From an uncultured SAR116 cluster alpha proteobacterium (GTDB taxonomy: Bacteria; Pseudomonadota; Alphaproteobacteria; Puniceispirillales; Marisalimonadaceae), in the NCBI GenBank assembly GCA_902524215.1, contig CABZCK010000007.1, positions 1-61,424 on the forward strand: DNA of 61,424 bases, in the 5' to 3' direction. How positions within the stretch are numbered: the stretch's first letter is position 1; each line of letters begins with the position of its first letter. The translations under genes and the position numbers were made by a program. Of the stretch, positions 33,740 through 43,452 are shown piece after piece. The notes beneath the pieces were generated by a model. It saw only the letters and a list, made by a program, of their open reading frames with translations, did not search any database and was not told the origin of the DNA.

Positions 33740-36700
33740 ATGAAAAATAGAAAACTTCAAAATTTGAATACTATTGAACTTTCAGATTGTTATACTAAAT
33801 CATCAGACTTAGCTCTTATGAATGGAGTGCAGGCACTTGTTAGACTTTTATTAGAACAATCACGCATTGATAAAGAAAAAGGGTTTAAGACACAAGGTTA
33901 CGTCAGTGGCTATCCTGGTTCACCTTTAGGAACTTTGGATTTAGAATTAAATAAAGCTAAAAAATATTTAAATAATGAGGGCATAGTATTTCAACCTGGC
34001 GTGAATGAAGAATTAGCTGCAACAGCTGCTTGGGGCACCCAAATGATACAGTTGTATGATCAACCAAAAATTGATGGGGTCTTTTCACTTTGGTATGGCA
34101 AAGGGCCTGGGTTAGACAGAGCCATGGATGCAATTAGACATGCAAATATGGGAGGTTCCTCAAAACTGGGCGGAATGTTATTAGCAGTTGCTGATGACCC
34201 AATAGGAAAGAGTTCAACATTAGCATATCAATCAGAACAATCTTTAATATCTGCTGGCATACCAATATTTTATCCTGCCAATGTCCATGAAGTTGTCCCT
34301 TTGGGACTTCAAGCATATCAATTGTCAAGATATGCTGGTATTTGTGTTGGGTTGAAAATAACAGCTGATACAGCAGACTCGAGCGCTGTTGTTGATTTAA
34401 CATCATTAAGACCAAAATTTAAAAATCTCTTAAATATTGAAAATGTTCATATTCAAAAACATGAATCGGCTCTAGATAGAGAAGAAACTTTATTTACTAA
34501 AAGATTGCCAGCTTCAAAAAGTTTTATTTTTCTAAATAAGATTAATAAAATTATAAGAAATCCAAAAGATAAAAATCTTGGAATAATTGCTGTAGGAAAA
34601 GCCTGTACAGAAACTATAGATGCTTTAGAGAGTATTGGTATTATAGATGCTGAAAAAAATGGTATCGGAATTTTTTCTTGTAAAGTTCCATGGCCATTAA
34701 ATGGAGAGGAAATAAAAAATTTCATTAATGAGTATAAAGAAATTTTTGTTATTGAAGAAAAAAGGGCTGTCGTTGAAGAACAAGTTGCCCATATTCTTTA
34801 CAACCATGATCAAAAACCCATCCTCTCAGGTAAATTTGATGGGAAAACTCAAGAAAAATTAATACCTGAAATTGCAGAACTTTCTAGTGATATTATAGCT
34901 GATGCATTAATAAAAAAAATTAACTTAGATAATAATATCAGTTTAAAAAAAGTAGTAAAAAATGAATTGATCGGAGATAATCTTCCGTCTGTGGCAACGA
35001 GAAGTCCCTGGTATTGTGCTGGATGCCCTCATAACTCTGGGACTAAAATGATGGATGACGAAATAGTAGGTATAGGAATAGGTTGCCACTCGATTGGCTA
35101 TTTTTTACATCCTGACAAATTAACTAATTTTAGTCAGATGGGAGGTGAAGGTGGTCATTGGATTGGAAGATCACCCTTTTCAACAAAAAAACATTCTTTT
35201 CAAAATATTGGAGATGGTACTTATGCTCACTCTGGATCACTCGCTATTAGAGCCGCAGTTTCAGCAGGAACTAATATAACTTTTAAAATTCTTTATAATG
35301 ACGCCGTTGCAATGACTGGTGGACAATCAGCCATAGGAGGAGGAACTCCATGGAATATTTCAAAGCAATTAACCGCTGAAGGAGTTAAAAAAGTTTTTGT
35401 CATATCAGATGAACCAGAGCAATTCTCTGAACTAAAGCTTTTTGCTGATGGAGTAACTATCGCACATAGAGATGAAATGATCCCAATTCAAAAACAACTT
35501 AGAGAAATTGAAGGTGTTACAGCAATTATTTACGTGCAAACATGTGCTACAGAATTAAGACGTCGACGAAAGAGAGGTTATGTTGAGGATCGTGACAGAA
35601 AAATTTTTGTTAACCCAGACGTTTGCGAAGGCTGTGGTGATTGTGCAGAAAAATCGAATTGCGTTGGAGTTAAGCCTCTAAAACATTTTGATGGAGAAAA
35701 AAAACAAATTGATCAAAGCATTTGCAATAAAGATTATTCTTGCATAAAAGGTTTTTGTCCTAGTTTTATAAGCATTCCTCAAAATGAAATTTTTACGGAA
35801 AACAAAAACTCTTATCCAGCTTTACCAGTCTTAAAAAAATATTTTCATGAACCAAATGTATTGAATAAAGATATAAACCTAGTAATGGCTGGTATCGGTG
35901 GGACTGGAGTTTCAACTGTTTCAGCGATAATTGTTATGGCTTGTAGAATAGAAAATAAATGGGCTCAAACTATGAATTTTACAGGATTAGCTCAAAAAAA
36001 TGGGGCTGTAACAAGCCAAATAAGAATTAGTTCTAGAAAAAACTTATATGAAAAATCAGCTAGACTGCCCAATAAATCTGCAGATTTATTATTAGGTTGT
36101 GATGCTGTTGTTTCAGTATCCCCATTAATTACGAGAACACTAAATTTAAATAAAACTAAAGCAGTTATAAATGGTAGAGTAGAACCTGTAGGAGTTTCTG
36201 GCGTTTATACTGGAACTACAGTTGATGATCAATTATTAAAAAAACATTTAGAAAACCATTTAAACTCAGAAAATATTGAATTTATTAATATGTCTGACCT
36301 TGCAGAAAAACTAGTTGGAGATACTGTTTCTGCTAACATAATGTTATTAGGATACGCATTGCAAAAAGGTTTTCTTCCAATCTCAAACCATGCCCTAGAA
36401 GAAGCTATAAAGCTAAATGGGGTTTCAATACAACAAAATTTAGATGCATTCAATTGGGGAAGGCTCTTAGTTTCAAATCGATCTTTAGTTTTCAAAAAAG
36501 CTGGTCTATTAGTTGAAAAAGAAAGTAATGATGATCCAAAAGTTAAAATCAAAAAATTTCATAAAATATTATCTGATTATCAAGATGATAAATATGCTAA
36601 AAAATATTTAGAAACTATTGAAAAATTGTACGCTAAGGAAAAATTACTTTTTAAAAACAAATTTGATTTTAGTTTAACAAAAAATTCTGCATTAATGTTA

Positions 36701-37189
36701 TTTCGTTTTATGAGATATAAGGATGAATATGAAGTAGCTAGGCTTCATACATCTGGCGAATTTGCTAATAGTTTTTTAAATAAAAACATGAAAAAGAATA
36801 TAAATTTTTATCTTGCTCCTCCCTTATTAAATATTAGAGACAAAAACACAGGTCATTTAAAAAAAATTAAGTTTGGTTCATGGATGTTTTATGTATTTAA
36901 ACTCTTATCAAAATTAAAATTTTTAAGGGGAACAAAATTTGATTTTTTTGGACAAACAAATGAAAGAAAAAAAGAAGTAGCTTTAGCAGAAAAATCATTA
37001 TTAACAATCAATATAATCATTAAAAATATTTCAAGAACAAATTATAATATGTGTGAAGATTTAATAAATGCTGCTTTAAATATTAAAGGATATGGTCACG
37101 TAAAAGAAAAAAATATCAAGATTTACGAAGAGAAATGGAATTCTTTTCTAAGAAAAATTGACCTGCACTCTGTCAAAAAAGTTAGTTAA
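33740..37189 (+). CDS. Indolepyruvate:ferredoxin oxidoreductase, fused alpha/beta subunits
   Basis: A 1149-residue fused 2-oxoacid:ferredoxin oxidoreductase, oxidatively decarboxylating aryl pyruvates from aromatic amino acids to acyl-CoA. Order: N-terminal pyrimidine-binding domain (SGYPGSPLGTLD, near 55), ThDP domain with CAGCPHNSGTK (near 430) and the following TPP-binding region, a two-cluster ferredoxin segment beginning CEGCGDC (near 630) and containing CIKGFCPS, and a C-terminal gamma domain starting AGIGGTGVST (near 715). The length is normal for alphaproteobacterial fused IOR. No ribosome site is visible. Its stop abuts the convergent CoA-ligase stop. Neighbouring CoA ligases may recycle the acids it makes. 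Confidence 0.92.
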   Translation: MKNRKLQNLNTIELSDCYTKSSDLALMNGVQALVRLLLEQSRIDKEKGFKTQGYVSGYPGSPLGTLDLELNKAKKYLNNEGIVFQPGVNEELAATAAWGTQMIQLYDQPKIDGVFSLWYGKGPGLDRAMDAIRHANMGGSSKLGGMLLAVADDPIGKSSTLAYQSEQSLISAGIPIFYPANVHEVVPLGLQAYQLSRYAGICVGLKITADTADSSAVVDLTSLRPKFKNLLNIENVHIQKHESALDREETLFTKRLPASKSFIFLNKINKIIRNPKDKNLGIIAVGKACTETIDALESIGIIDAEKNGIGIFSCKVPWPLNGEEIKNFINEYKEIFVIEEKRAVVEEQVAHILYNHDQKPILSGKFDGKTQEKLIPEIAELSSDIIADALIKKINLDNNISLKKVVKNELIGDNLPSVATRSPWYCAGCPHNSGTKMMDDEIVGIGIGCHSIGYFLHPDKLTNFSQMGGEGGHWIGRSPFSTKKHSFQNIGDGTYAHSGSLAIRAAVSAGTNITFKILYNDAVAMTGGQSAIGGGTPWNISKQLTAEGVKKVFVISDEPEQFSELKLFADGVTIAHRDEMIPIQKQLREIEGVTAIIYVQTCATELRRRRKRGYVEDRDRKIFVNPDVCEGCGDCAEKSNCVGVKPLKHFDGEKKQIDQSICNKDYSCIKGFCPSFISIPQNEIFTENKNSYPALPVLKKYFHEPNVLNKDINLVMAGIGGTGVSTVSAIIVMACRIENKWAQTMNFTGLAQKNGAVTSQIRISSRKNLYEKSARLPNKSADLLLGCDAVVSVSPLITRTLNLNKTKAVINGRVEPVGVSGVYTGTTVDDQLLKKHLENHLNSENIEFINMSDLAEKLVGDTVSANIMLLGYALQKGFLPISNHALEEAIKLNGVSIQQNLDAFNWGRLLVSNRSLVFKKAGLLVEKESNDDPKVKIKKFHKILSDYQDDKYAKKYLETIEKLYAKEKLLFKNKFDFSLTKNSALMLFRFMRYKDEYEVARLHTSGEFANSFLNKNMKKNINFYLAPPLLNIRDKNTGHLKKIKFGSWMFYVFKLLSKLKFLRGTKFDFFGQTNERKKEVALAEKSLLTINIIIKNISRTNYNMCEDLINAALNIKGYGHVKEKNIKIYEEKWNSFLRKIDLHSVKKVS

Positions 37190-38821
37190 TTATTTAATTA
37201 ATTCTCTTAATTTAAACTTTTGGATTTTACCAGTACTTGTTTTAGGAATTTCAATAAATTGAAATTCACTTGGAACTTTAAAACCAGCTAGAATGTTTTT
37301 GCAATGTATTTTTAATTCATCGCTTGTAACTTTTGAGCCCTCTCTTAATTCGACAAAAGCACAAGGTGTTTCGCCCCACTTTTCATCATGTTTTGCAACA
37401 ACACCAACAGCCACGACATCAGGATGTTTGTAAAGAGCGTCTTCAACTTCTATAGATGAGATATTTTCTCCACCAGAAATGATGATGTCTTTGGATCTAT
37501 CTTTTAATTGAATATATCCATCTTCATGCCAAACACCTAAGTCACCAGTATGAAACCATCCATCTTCAAATGATTCTTTTGTAGCTTTTTCATTTTTCAA
37601 GTATCCCCTCATGGTGATGTTGCCTCGTGTAAATACCTCACCTATTGTTTCGCCATCTTGAGGTACATTTTTTAATGTTTTAGGATCGACTATTTTTATA
37701 TCTTCTTGAACAGAATAAGGCACACCTTGTCTAGCCTTCATTTTGGCTTGTTCATCTGGACTTAAATTATTCCATTCTGTCTTCCAAGCACAAACAACTG
37801 AAGGTCCATAAGTTTCAGTTAATCCATATACATGAATTACATCTATGCCACATGATTTCATTTTACCTAAAACAGCCTCAGGTGGAGGAGCTCCAGCTGT
37901 CATCATTTTAATCTCTTGAGTTAAATCAATATTATTACTAATTAAATGATCTGCTATCATTTGCATAATTATTGGCGCACCACTTAAATGAGATACTTTG
38001 TGTTTAATTAAAGCATTTACAATTAATTCTCCAGCTGGCTGTCTGAGACATACATGCGTCCCCGCTCTTTCGGTAACAGTCCAAGGAAAGCACCAGCCAT
38101 TACAATGAAACATAGGTAGTGTCCATAAATATTTTGGAAACATTGGCATTTCCCAAACAAGAGTATTTCCAATAGCATTCAAATATGCTCCTCTGTGATG
38201 ATATACAACACCTTTAGGATTGCCAGTAGTTCCTGATGTGTAATTTAAAGCAATGGCATCCCATTCGTTTTGGGGTAAATGATAAAACATTTCTAAATCA
38301 GAAAATTTTTTCAGTTCATTCTCATAATTAAGAATTTTTTGGTTTTCAGCAAATTCAGAATTTTTTAAACCAGCAACTATATCAACAACTTCTAAAAGAA
38401 TTGGTTTGTTTTCAATATTTTGAACAGCTTTTTCTACAATGTCAGAATAAGAAGAATCATAAATAAAAACCTTTGCTTCCCCATGACCTAAAATAAAATT
38501 AATAGTGTTATAATCTAATCTAGTATTGATAGCATTTAAAACAGCTCCTGCCATTGGAATTCCAAAATGACACTCCCACATTTCTGGAATATTTGGAAGC
38601 ATTACAGCTACAGTATCATTTTTACTAACATTATAACTTTTTAACAATTCGGATAGAGCATTACATCTTTTTGCTGCTTGTTTATATGTAAGTTTATAAT
38701 CTTCATATTCTATCGCAATTTGATCTGGAAAAGTTTTTCTAGATCTTTCAAGAAAAGATAATGGACTTAAAACTGTATAATTAGCTAAATTTTGATCTAG
38801 ATTTGTTTCATAAATGCTCAT
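37190..38821 (-). CDS. AMP-forming acyl-CoA ligase, DmdB-like (methylmercaptopropionyl-CoA ligase family)
   Basis: A 543-residue fatty-acid-type CoA ligase. The P-loop is YTSGTTGNPKG; the pocket motif LWTLPMFHCNGWCFPW is typical of the group that includes DmdB, the 3-methylmercaptopropionate-CoA ligase of DMSP demethylation, but also medium/long-chain ligases. DRSKDIIISGGENISSIE and TSTGKIQKFKLR carry the hinge and catalytic lysine. The ATG at 38821 is chosen because AAGGAG lies just upstream; a longer frame to 38869 has no support. It is divergent from a DmdC-like dehydrogenase. Substrate assignment to MMPA is inference from the pair. Confidence 0.85.
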   Translation of the reverse strand: MSIYETNLDQNLANYTVLSPLSFLERSRKTFPDQIAIEYEDYKLTYKQAAKRCNALSELLKSYNVSKNDTVAVMLPNIPEMWECHFGIPMAGAVLNAINTRLDYNTINFILGHGEAKVFIYDSSYSDIVEKAVQNIENKPILLEVVDIVAGLKNSEFAENQKILNYENELKKFSDLEMFYHLPQNEWDAIALNYTSGTTGNPKGVVYHHRGAYLNAIGNTLVWEMPMFPKYLWTLPMFHCNGWCFPWTVTERAGTHVCLRQPAGELIVNALIKHKVSHLSGAPIIMQMIADHLISNNIDLTQEIKMMTAGAPPPEAVLGKMKSCGIDVIHVYGLTETYGPSVVCAWKTEWNNLSPDEQAKMKARQGVPYSVQEDIKIVDPKTLKNVPQDGETIGEVFTRGNITMRGYLKNEKATKESFEDGWFHTGDLGVWHEDGYIQLKDRSKDIIISGGENISSIEVEDALYKHPDVVAVGVVAKHDEKWGETPCAFVELREGSKVTSDELKIHCKNILAGFKVPSEFQFIEIPKTSTGKIQKFKLRELIK

Positions 38822-38905
38822 ATTAAACTCCTTACATATAGTTTTAATATTTACACTTGATTTTATCAATATGTAATGGCATTTCTTTATAAGGAGATAT
38901 TTGAT

Positions 38906-40615
38906 ATGAATTATGTTTCACCTATAAAAGATACAAAGTTTGTTTTAGAAAATTTATTAGATAATCCTTCAGCAATTGAAAATGACTTAATGAATTCAAT
39001 TCTTGAAGAGGCTGGGAAATTAGCTAACGAAAATTTAGCGCCCTTAAACCATGAAGGTGATAAAAATCCACCTAAATTAAGGCAGGATAATGAAGTTGAG
39101 ACTTCACCAGGATTTAAAAATGCATTTAAAAAAATAGCCTCAGGTGGATGGATAGGAGTTTCGAGTAATCCTGATTATGATGGGATGGGATTGCCATTCC
39201 GCATGGCTGCTGCAGTGAGTGAATACTGGCAAGGCGCAAATATGTCATTTGCTTTGTGTAACCTTTTAAGTCAAGGCCTCATAGACGCATTAACCTTAGT
39301 TGGTACAGATAAAGAAAAAGAATTATATTTACCAAAATTAATAAATGGTTCTTGGACAGGTACTATGAATTTAACTGAACCCCAATCTGGAACAGATTTA
39401 AGTACCATAAAAACGAAAGCCATTAATGATGGAAAAAATTGGAGAATAAAAGGTCAAAAGATATACATAACTTATGGTGAACATGATTTCTCTGAAAATA
39501 TTATTCACTTAGTTCTAGCAAAAACAGAAGGAGCGCCTGACGGAATAAAAGGTATATCTACATTTATCATACCAAAATATCTAATTAATGAAGACGGCTC
39601 TTTAGGCGAAAGAAATGATTTAAAATGTATTTCTCTTGAACATAAATTAGGAATTAAAGCAAGCCCAACTGCCGTAATGACCTATGGTGAAGACAATGAA
39701 GGTGCTATTGGTTATATGCTTGGTGAAGAAGGTAAGGGCATTGAATATATGTTTATAATGATGAATAGAGCAAGATTTGATGTTGGGTTACAAGGTATGG
39801 CGATTGCTGAAACTGCAAGACAAAAAGCAATTCAATATGCTAAAACACGGATACAAGGTATACCTTTAAATAAGACAAAAGGGACTCCAATAATTGGTCA
39901 TGGTGATGTAAAAAGACAATTATTAATTATGCGTTCATTAACTGAAGCCATGAGAGCACTTATCCTGGTTTCAGCTGAAATAATGGAAGAAGCTGGTAAG
40001 GAAAATAGTAAAATGAAATTGGAAGCTTTTTTAATCCCTATTATAAAAGGCTGGTGTACAGAATTAGCTCAAGAAGTAACGAGTTTAGGTGTTCAGATAC
40101 ATGGTGGAATGGGTTATATTGAAGAAACTGGAGCCGCTCAAATAATGAGAGATGCAAGAATTTTGCCTATATATGAAGGCACAAATGCTATACAAGCCAA
40201 TGATTTAATGTTCAGAAAAACACTTAAAGATAGTGGAGAAATAGCTCGACAAATTCTCACCATCATAAAATCAGATGTTCAATCTGATGGAGAGATATTG
40301 AAATCTATCAATAAGTGTGAAGAAGTGTTAGATTTTATTTTAAATAACAGAGATGACAAAGAAGCACTCTCATGTATAAGTTATGATTTTATGATGGGTT
40401 TTGGATATCTCATCGGTGCCTGGCTCATGCAAAAATCTAAAATTAAAGCTGAAGAAAAGATACATAATCAAAATGAAGATACAAATTTTTTAATGTCTAA
40501 AATAATCTCTTCTAATTTTTATAATAAACATATTTTGCCTAGATGTTTTGGTCATTTTGATATTGTTTTGGATGGATCAAAAATTATTTCTGAGACACTA
40601 GAAGAATATGTCTAA
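38906..40615 (+). CDS. Acyl-CoA dehydrogenase, DmdC-like (large, with C-terminal extension)
   Basis: A 569-residue flavoprotein of the long acyl-CoA dehydrogenase group. NLTEPQSGTDLSTIKTKA is the FAD-binding loop, MNRARFDVGLQGMAIAE the central motif, and the catalytic Glu lies in PIYEGTNAIQ. The C-terminal extension after about residue 455 is typical of the group containing DmdC, the 3-methylmercaptopropionyl-CoA dehydrogenase. The start at 38906 follows AAGGAG and gives the usual N terminus (NYVSPIKDTKFVL); an ATG at 38876 precedes the ribosome site and is rejected. Its divergent partner is a DmdB-like ligase with an 84-bp shared intergenic region. Confidence 0.86.
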   Translation: MNYVSPIKDTKFVLENLLDNPSAIENDLMNSILEEAGKLANENLAPLNHEGDKNPPKLRQDNEVETSPGFKNAFKKIASGGWIGVSSNPDYDGMGLPFRMAAAVSEYWQGANMSFALCNLLSQGLIDALTLVGTDKEKELYLPKLINGSWTGTMNLTEPQSGTDLSTIKTKAINDGKNWRIKGQKIYITYGEHDFSENIIHLVLAKTEGAPDGIKGISTFIIPKYLINEDGSLGERNDLKCISLEHKLGIKASPTAVMTYGEDNEGAIGYMLGEEGKGIEYMFIMMNRARFDVGLQGMAIAETARQKAIQYAKTRIQGIPLNKTKGTPIIGHGDVKRQLLIMRSLTEAMRALILVSAEIMEEAGKENSKMKLEAFLIPIIKGWCTELAQEVTSLGVQIHGGMGYIEETGAAQIMRDARILPIYEGTNAIQANDLMFRKTLKDSGEIARQILTIIKSDVQSDGEILKSINKCEEVLDFILNNRDDKEALSCISYDFMMGFGYLIGAWLMQKSKIKAEEKIHNQNEDTNFLMSKIISSNFYNKHILPRCFGHFDIVLDGSKIISETLEEYV

Positions 40616-40658
40616 AAACACAAACTTTAGGTTGATTTTAATATTTACATCGCTAGCC

Positions 40659-40664
40659 TATAAT
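40659..40664 (+). promoter_or_regulatory. Consensus -10 box (TATAAT) upstream of the fadD-liv operon
   Basis: A perfect TATAAT lies 38 bp before the TTG start of the acyl-CoA synthetase gene. A -35-like TTGATT (40632-40637) is 21 bp away, longer than the ideal 17, so the -35 is unclear. This is the best promoter candidate for the nine-gene operon. Confidence 0.4.
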
Positions 40665-40688
40665 TAAATTGGATTTTAAAATTTTTTT

Positions 40689-40705
40689 GGGAGGAGGAAT
40701 TCTTG
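40689..40705 (+). promoter_or_regulatory. Strong Shine-Dalgarno fixing a TTG start
   Basis: GGGAGGAGG (40689-40697) stands five bases before the TTG at 40703-40705. No ATG is available until about residue 28, inside the conserved N-terminal region. The ribosome site therefore decides for the TTG as start of the acyl-CoA synthetase. Confidence 0.7.
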
Positions 40706-42646
40706 AAAGCCAATACATACGAATATCCAGATTTTGATAAATTCAACACTTTTCCAAAATTGTTAAAACATAGATCTGAAATTATGCCAAATGAAGTTGC
40801 TTTAAGAAATAAAGACTTAGGGATTTGGAACGAAATTACCTGGGATGAATATAATAAAATTGTTTCAGAATTAGCAATTGGCCTAAAATCAATTGGGTTT
40901 AAAAAAGGTGATGTTTTAGCATTAATTGGTGATAATAAACCTGAATGGGTTTTTTTTGAAATTGCTTGTCATGCAAATGGTGGAATGAGCCTAGGTGTTT
41001 ACAGAGACACACTGGATGATGAGGTTGGATATTTAGTAAAATCAGCAAAAGTAAAATTTGCTTATGCAGAAGATCAAGAACAGGTTGATAAGTTAATTAA
41101 TGTTCAAAAAAAACTAAAAACTAAAATTAAGGTTATCTATGATGACCCAAGAGGACTAGAAAAATTAAAAAATCCTAATGTGATTAACATGAAGGACCTT
41201 GTTAGTGTAGGCAAAAAACAATTAAATAAAAATAATAAAGTCTATGAAAATTTAATAAATCAAGTTCCTGGAGAAACTGTCTCTGTTTTATGTACAACTT
41301 CCGGCACAACATCGAACCCAAAGTTAGCTATGCTACCTGCTAATAAATTTATAAATCACATTTCAAATTATCTTAAAGTTGACCCTAAATCTCATCTAGA
41401 CGAATATGTTTCCGTATTACCTTTTCCCTGGATAATGGAACAAACTTATGGTGTTGGCTTTAATTTATTAAGTGGAATGAAAGTAAACTTCCCTGAAAAC
41501 TCAGAAACTGCAATGGATGATTTAAGAGAAATTGGGCCAACTTTTATGTTAGGTGCACCAAGATTATGGGAACAAATTTCTGCTGATATGAGAGCAAGAA
41601 TACTTGACTCATCAAAATTGACACAGTGGTTATTTAACAAAATGGTTGATAGAGGCTTAGATGCAGTTGATAATGGCACTAGAGACTTTTGGGCTGACAA
41701 ACTTCTTTTTTCGAGTTTAAAAGATAGACTAGGTTTTAGCAAAGTTACATCTGCTGCTACAGGAGGATCAGCTATAGGTCCAGATACTTTTAAATTTTTT
41801 CTTGCTATGGGGATACCATTAAGACAACTATATGGTCAAACTGAATTAATGGGTGCTTATACTTTACAAGACCCTCCTACTGGAGAAATGGATTGTGAGA
41901 CAGTTGGTGTAGCTTTTCCAGATGCTGAAATAAAAATTCTTAATCCTGATGCAAATGGTCTAGGAGAAATTGTAACAAAACACCCTAATATGTTCTCTGG
42001 CTATTTTAATAATAAAAAAGCTTATACCGAATCTATAAAAAAAGGATGGATGCATACAGGGGATGCTGGATTTATTGACAATAAAAAACGTTTAACTGTG
42101 TTAGATAGAGTTGATGACATTGCAGTTAAGTCTGATGGCATAAAGTTTTCTCCCCAAAATATTGAAAATAAATTGAAATTTTCACCTTATGTTGGTGAAG
42201 CTGTAATATTGGGTTCTAAGAAACCTTATCTTACAGCAATAATTTGTATTAGATTTTCAATAGTCTCAAAATTAGCAGAAAAGTGGCAACTAGCTTTTAC
42301 ATCATACACTGGATTAGCAGCAGATAAAAAAATTTACGATTTAATTGAAGAAGAAATAAAAAAGGTTAATAAAAATCAACCAGAGAATTTAAAAATAACT
42401 AAGTTTTTACTTCTGTTTAAGGAGCTTGAAGCAGATGATGGTGAATTAACTAGAACAAGAAAAGTTAGAAGATCAGTTGTGAATACGAGATATAAACCCT
42501 TAATTGATGCATTATATAAAGATATTAAACTAGCAAATATTAATACAGAAGTTACGTATGAAGATGGTCGTAAAGGTAAAATCAAAGCTTCAATGGAAAT
42601 AAGAGAAATAATTAAAACTAAAAGTACAAAAAAGAAAACAAAATGA
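40703..42646 (+). CDS. Long-chain acyl-CoA synthetase (AMP-forming)
   Basis: A 647-residue FadD15/FAA-type ligase. The P-loop near residue 198 is TTSGTTSNPKLAM, an imperfect form of the SGTTG.PKG motif; LYGQTELMGAYT is A5, and RVDDIAVKSDGIKFSPQNIE the hinge. The C terminus carries TRTRKVRRSVV in place of the usual TGK.KR. It starts at a TTG directed by a very strong ribosome site. The stop overlaps livG by 4 nt, tying it to a liv-type transporter; ligase plus transporter suggests import and activation of a carboxylic acid. Confidence 0.87.
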   Translation: MKANTYEYPDFDKFNTFPKLLKHRSEIMPNEVALRNKDLGIWNEITWDEYNKIVSELAIGLKSIGFKKGDVLALIGDNKPEWVFFEIACHANGGMSLGVYRDTLDDEVGYLVKSAKVKFAYAEDQEQVDKLINVQKKLKTKIKVIYDDPRGLEKLKNPNVINMKDLVSVGKKQLNKNNKVYENLINQVPGETVSVLCTTSGTTSNPKLAMLPANKFINHISNYLKVDPKSHLDEYVSVLPFPWIMEQTYGVGFNLLSGMKVNFPENSETAMDDLREIGPTFMLGAPRLWEQISADMRARILDSSKLTQWLFNKMVDRGLDAVDNGTRDFWADKLLFSSLKDRLGFSKVTSAATGGSAIGPDTFKFFLAMGIPLRQLYGQTELMGAYTLQDPPTGEMDCETVGVAFPDAEIKILNPDANGLGEIVTKHPNMFSGYFNNKKAYTESIKKGWMHTGDAGFIDNKKRLTVLDRVDDIAVKSDGIKFSPQNIENKLKFSPYVGEAVILGSKKPYLTAIICIRFSIVSKLAEKWQLAFTSYTGLAADKKIYDLIEEEIKKVNKNQPENLKITKFLLLFKELEADDGELTRTRKVRRSVVNTRYKPLIDALYKDIKLANINTEVTYEDGRKGKIKASMEIREIIKTKSTKKKTK

Positions 42647-43443
42647 GTTTAGCTAAAATTCAATCAATTCCGTATGGGAAAGAAGTAATTAAAATTAAAA
42701 ATATTAGTCTTGCATTCGGAGGAGTAAAAGCGCTTACAGACGTTTCTTTTGAAGTAAAGAAAGGAGAGGTTTTTGCTATAATTGGACCAAATGGAGCAGG
42801 TAAATCATCTATGCTTAATGTTATAAATGGTTTTTATAAACCTACATCTGGTCAAATTAATTTTGCTGGAGAAGATCGAAAGGAGATGATACCAGAATTC
42901 GCTGCAAAAAGCGGTATTGCTAGAACATTTCAAAATATTGCTCTATTCAAAGGAATGAGTACTTTAGATAACTTAATGACGGGGCGTCTACTAAAACAAA
43001 AACAAAATTTTTTAATGCAAGCATTGTATTTTGGACCTGTTCAAAAAGAAGAAGCTTATCATAGAGATAAAGTTGAAAGAGTTATTGATTTTTTAGATCT
43101 GCAAGCAATTAGAAGAACTCCTGTTGGATCTTTACCTTATGGACTTCAAAAAAGAGTTGAACTTGGCAGAGCTCTTGCGATGGAACCAGAAATATTGTTA
43201 CTTGATGAACCCATGGCAGGAATGAATGTAGAAGAAAAACAAGATATGAGTAGATTTGTATTGACAGCAAATGATGAATTTAAAACTACAATTGTTCTAA
43301 TTGAACATGATATGAGTGTTGTAATGGATATTTCAGATAGAATTGTAGTTTTAGACTATGGAAAAAAAATTGGTGAAGGTAACCCATCAGAAATTTTAAA
43401 AAATAAAGCTGTAATTGACGCCTATTTAGGTGTAGCAGATTAG
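42643..43443 (+). CDS. livG: Branched-chain-type ABC transporter ATP-binding protein LivG (second system)
   Basis: A 266-residue ATPase. Walker A is GPNGAGKS, the family motif is GIARTFQNIALF, the signature is the LivG variant LPYGLQKRVELGRAL, Walker B is LLLDEPMAGM and the switch is LIEHDM. It starts within the last four bases of the ligase gene (ATGA). Together with LivH, LivM, binding protein and LivF downstream it makes a complete second importer, with divergent sequence from the set at 8-12.8 kb. Confidence 0.92.
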   Translation: MSLAKIQSIPYGKEVIKIKNISLAFGGVKALTDVSFEVKKGEVFAIIGPNGAGKSSMLNVINGFYKPTSGQINFAGEDRKEMIPEFAAKSGIARTFQNIALFKGMSTLDNLMTGRLLKQKQNFLMQALYFGPVQKEEAYHRDKVERVIDFLDLQAIRRTPVGSLPYGLQKRVELGRALAMEPEILLLDEPMAGMNVEEKQDMSRFVLTANDEFKTTIVLIEHDMSVVMDISDRIVVLDYGKKIGEGNPSEILKNKAVIDAYLGVAD

Positions 43444-43452
43444 AGGAAAAAT

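Noticed and set aside
38876..38905. ATG at 38876 as start of the large acyl-CoA dehydrogenase
   Set aside because: The AAGGAG ribosome site lies downstream of it and upstream of the ATG at 38906, whose product has the expected family N terminus.
40632..40664. Complete sigma70 promoter TTGATT...TATAAT before the fadD-liv operon
   Set aside because: The spacing between the two hexamers is 21 bp, too long for a normal sigma70 promoter; only the TATAAT is kept as a candidate.
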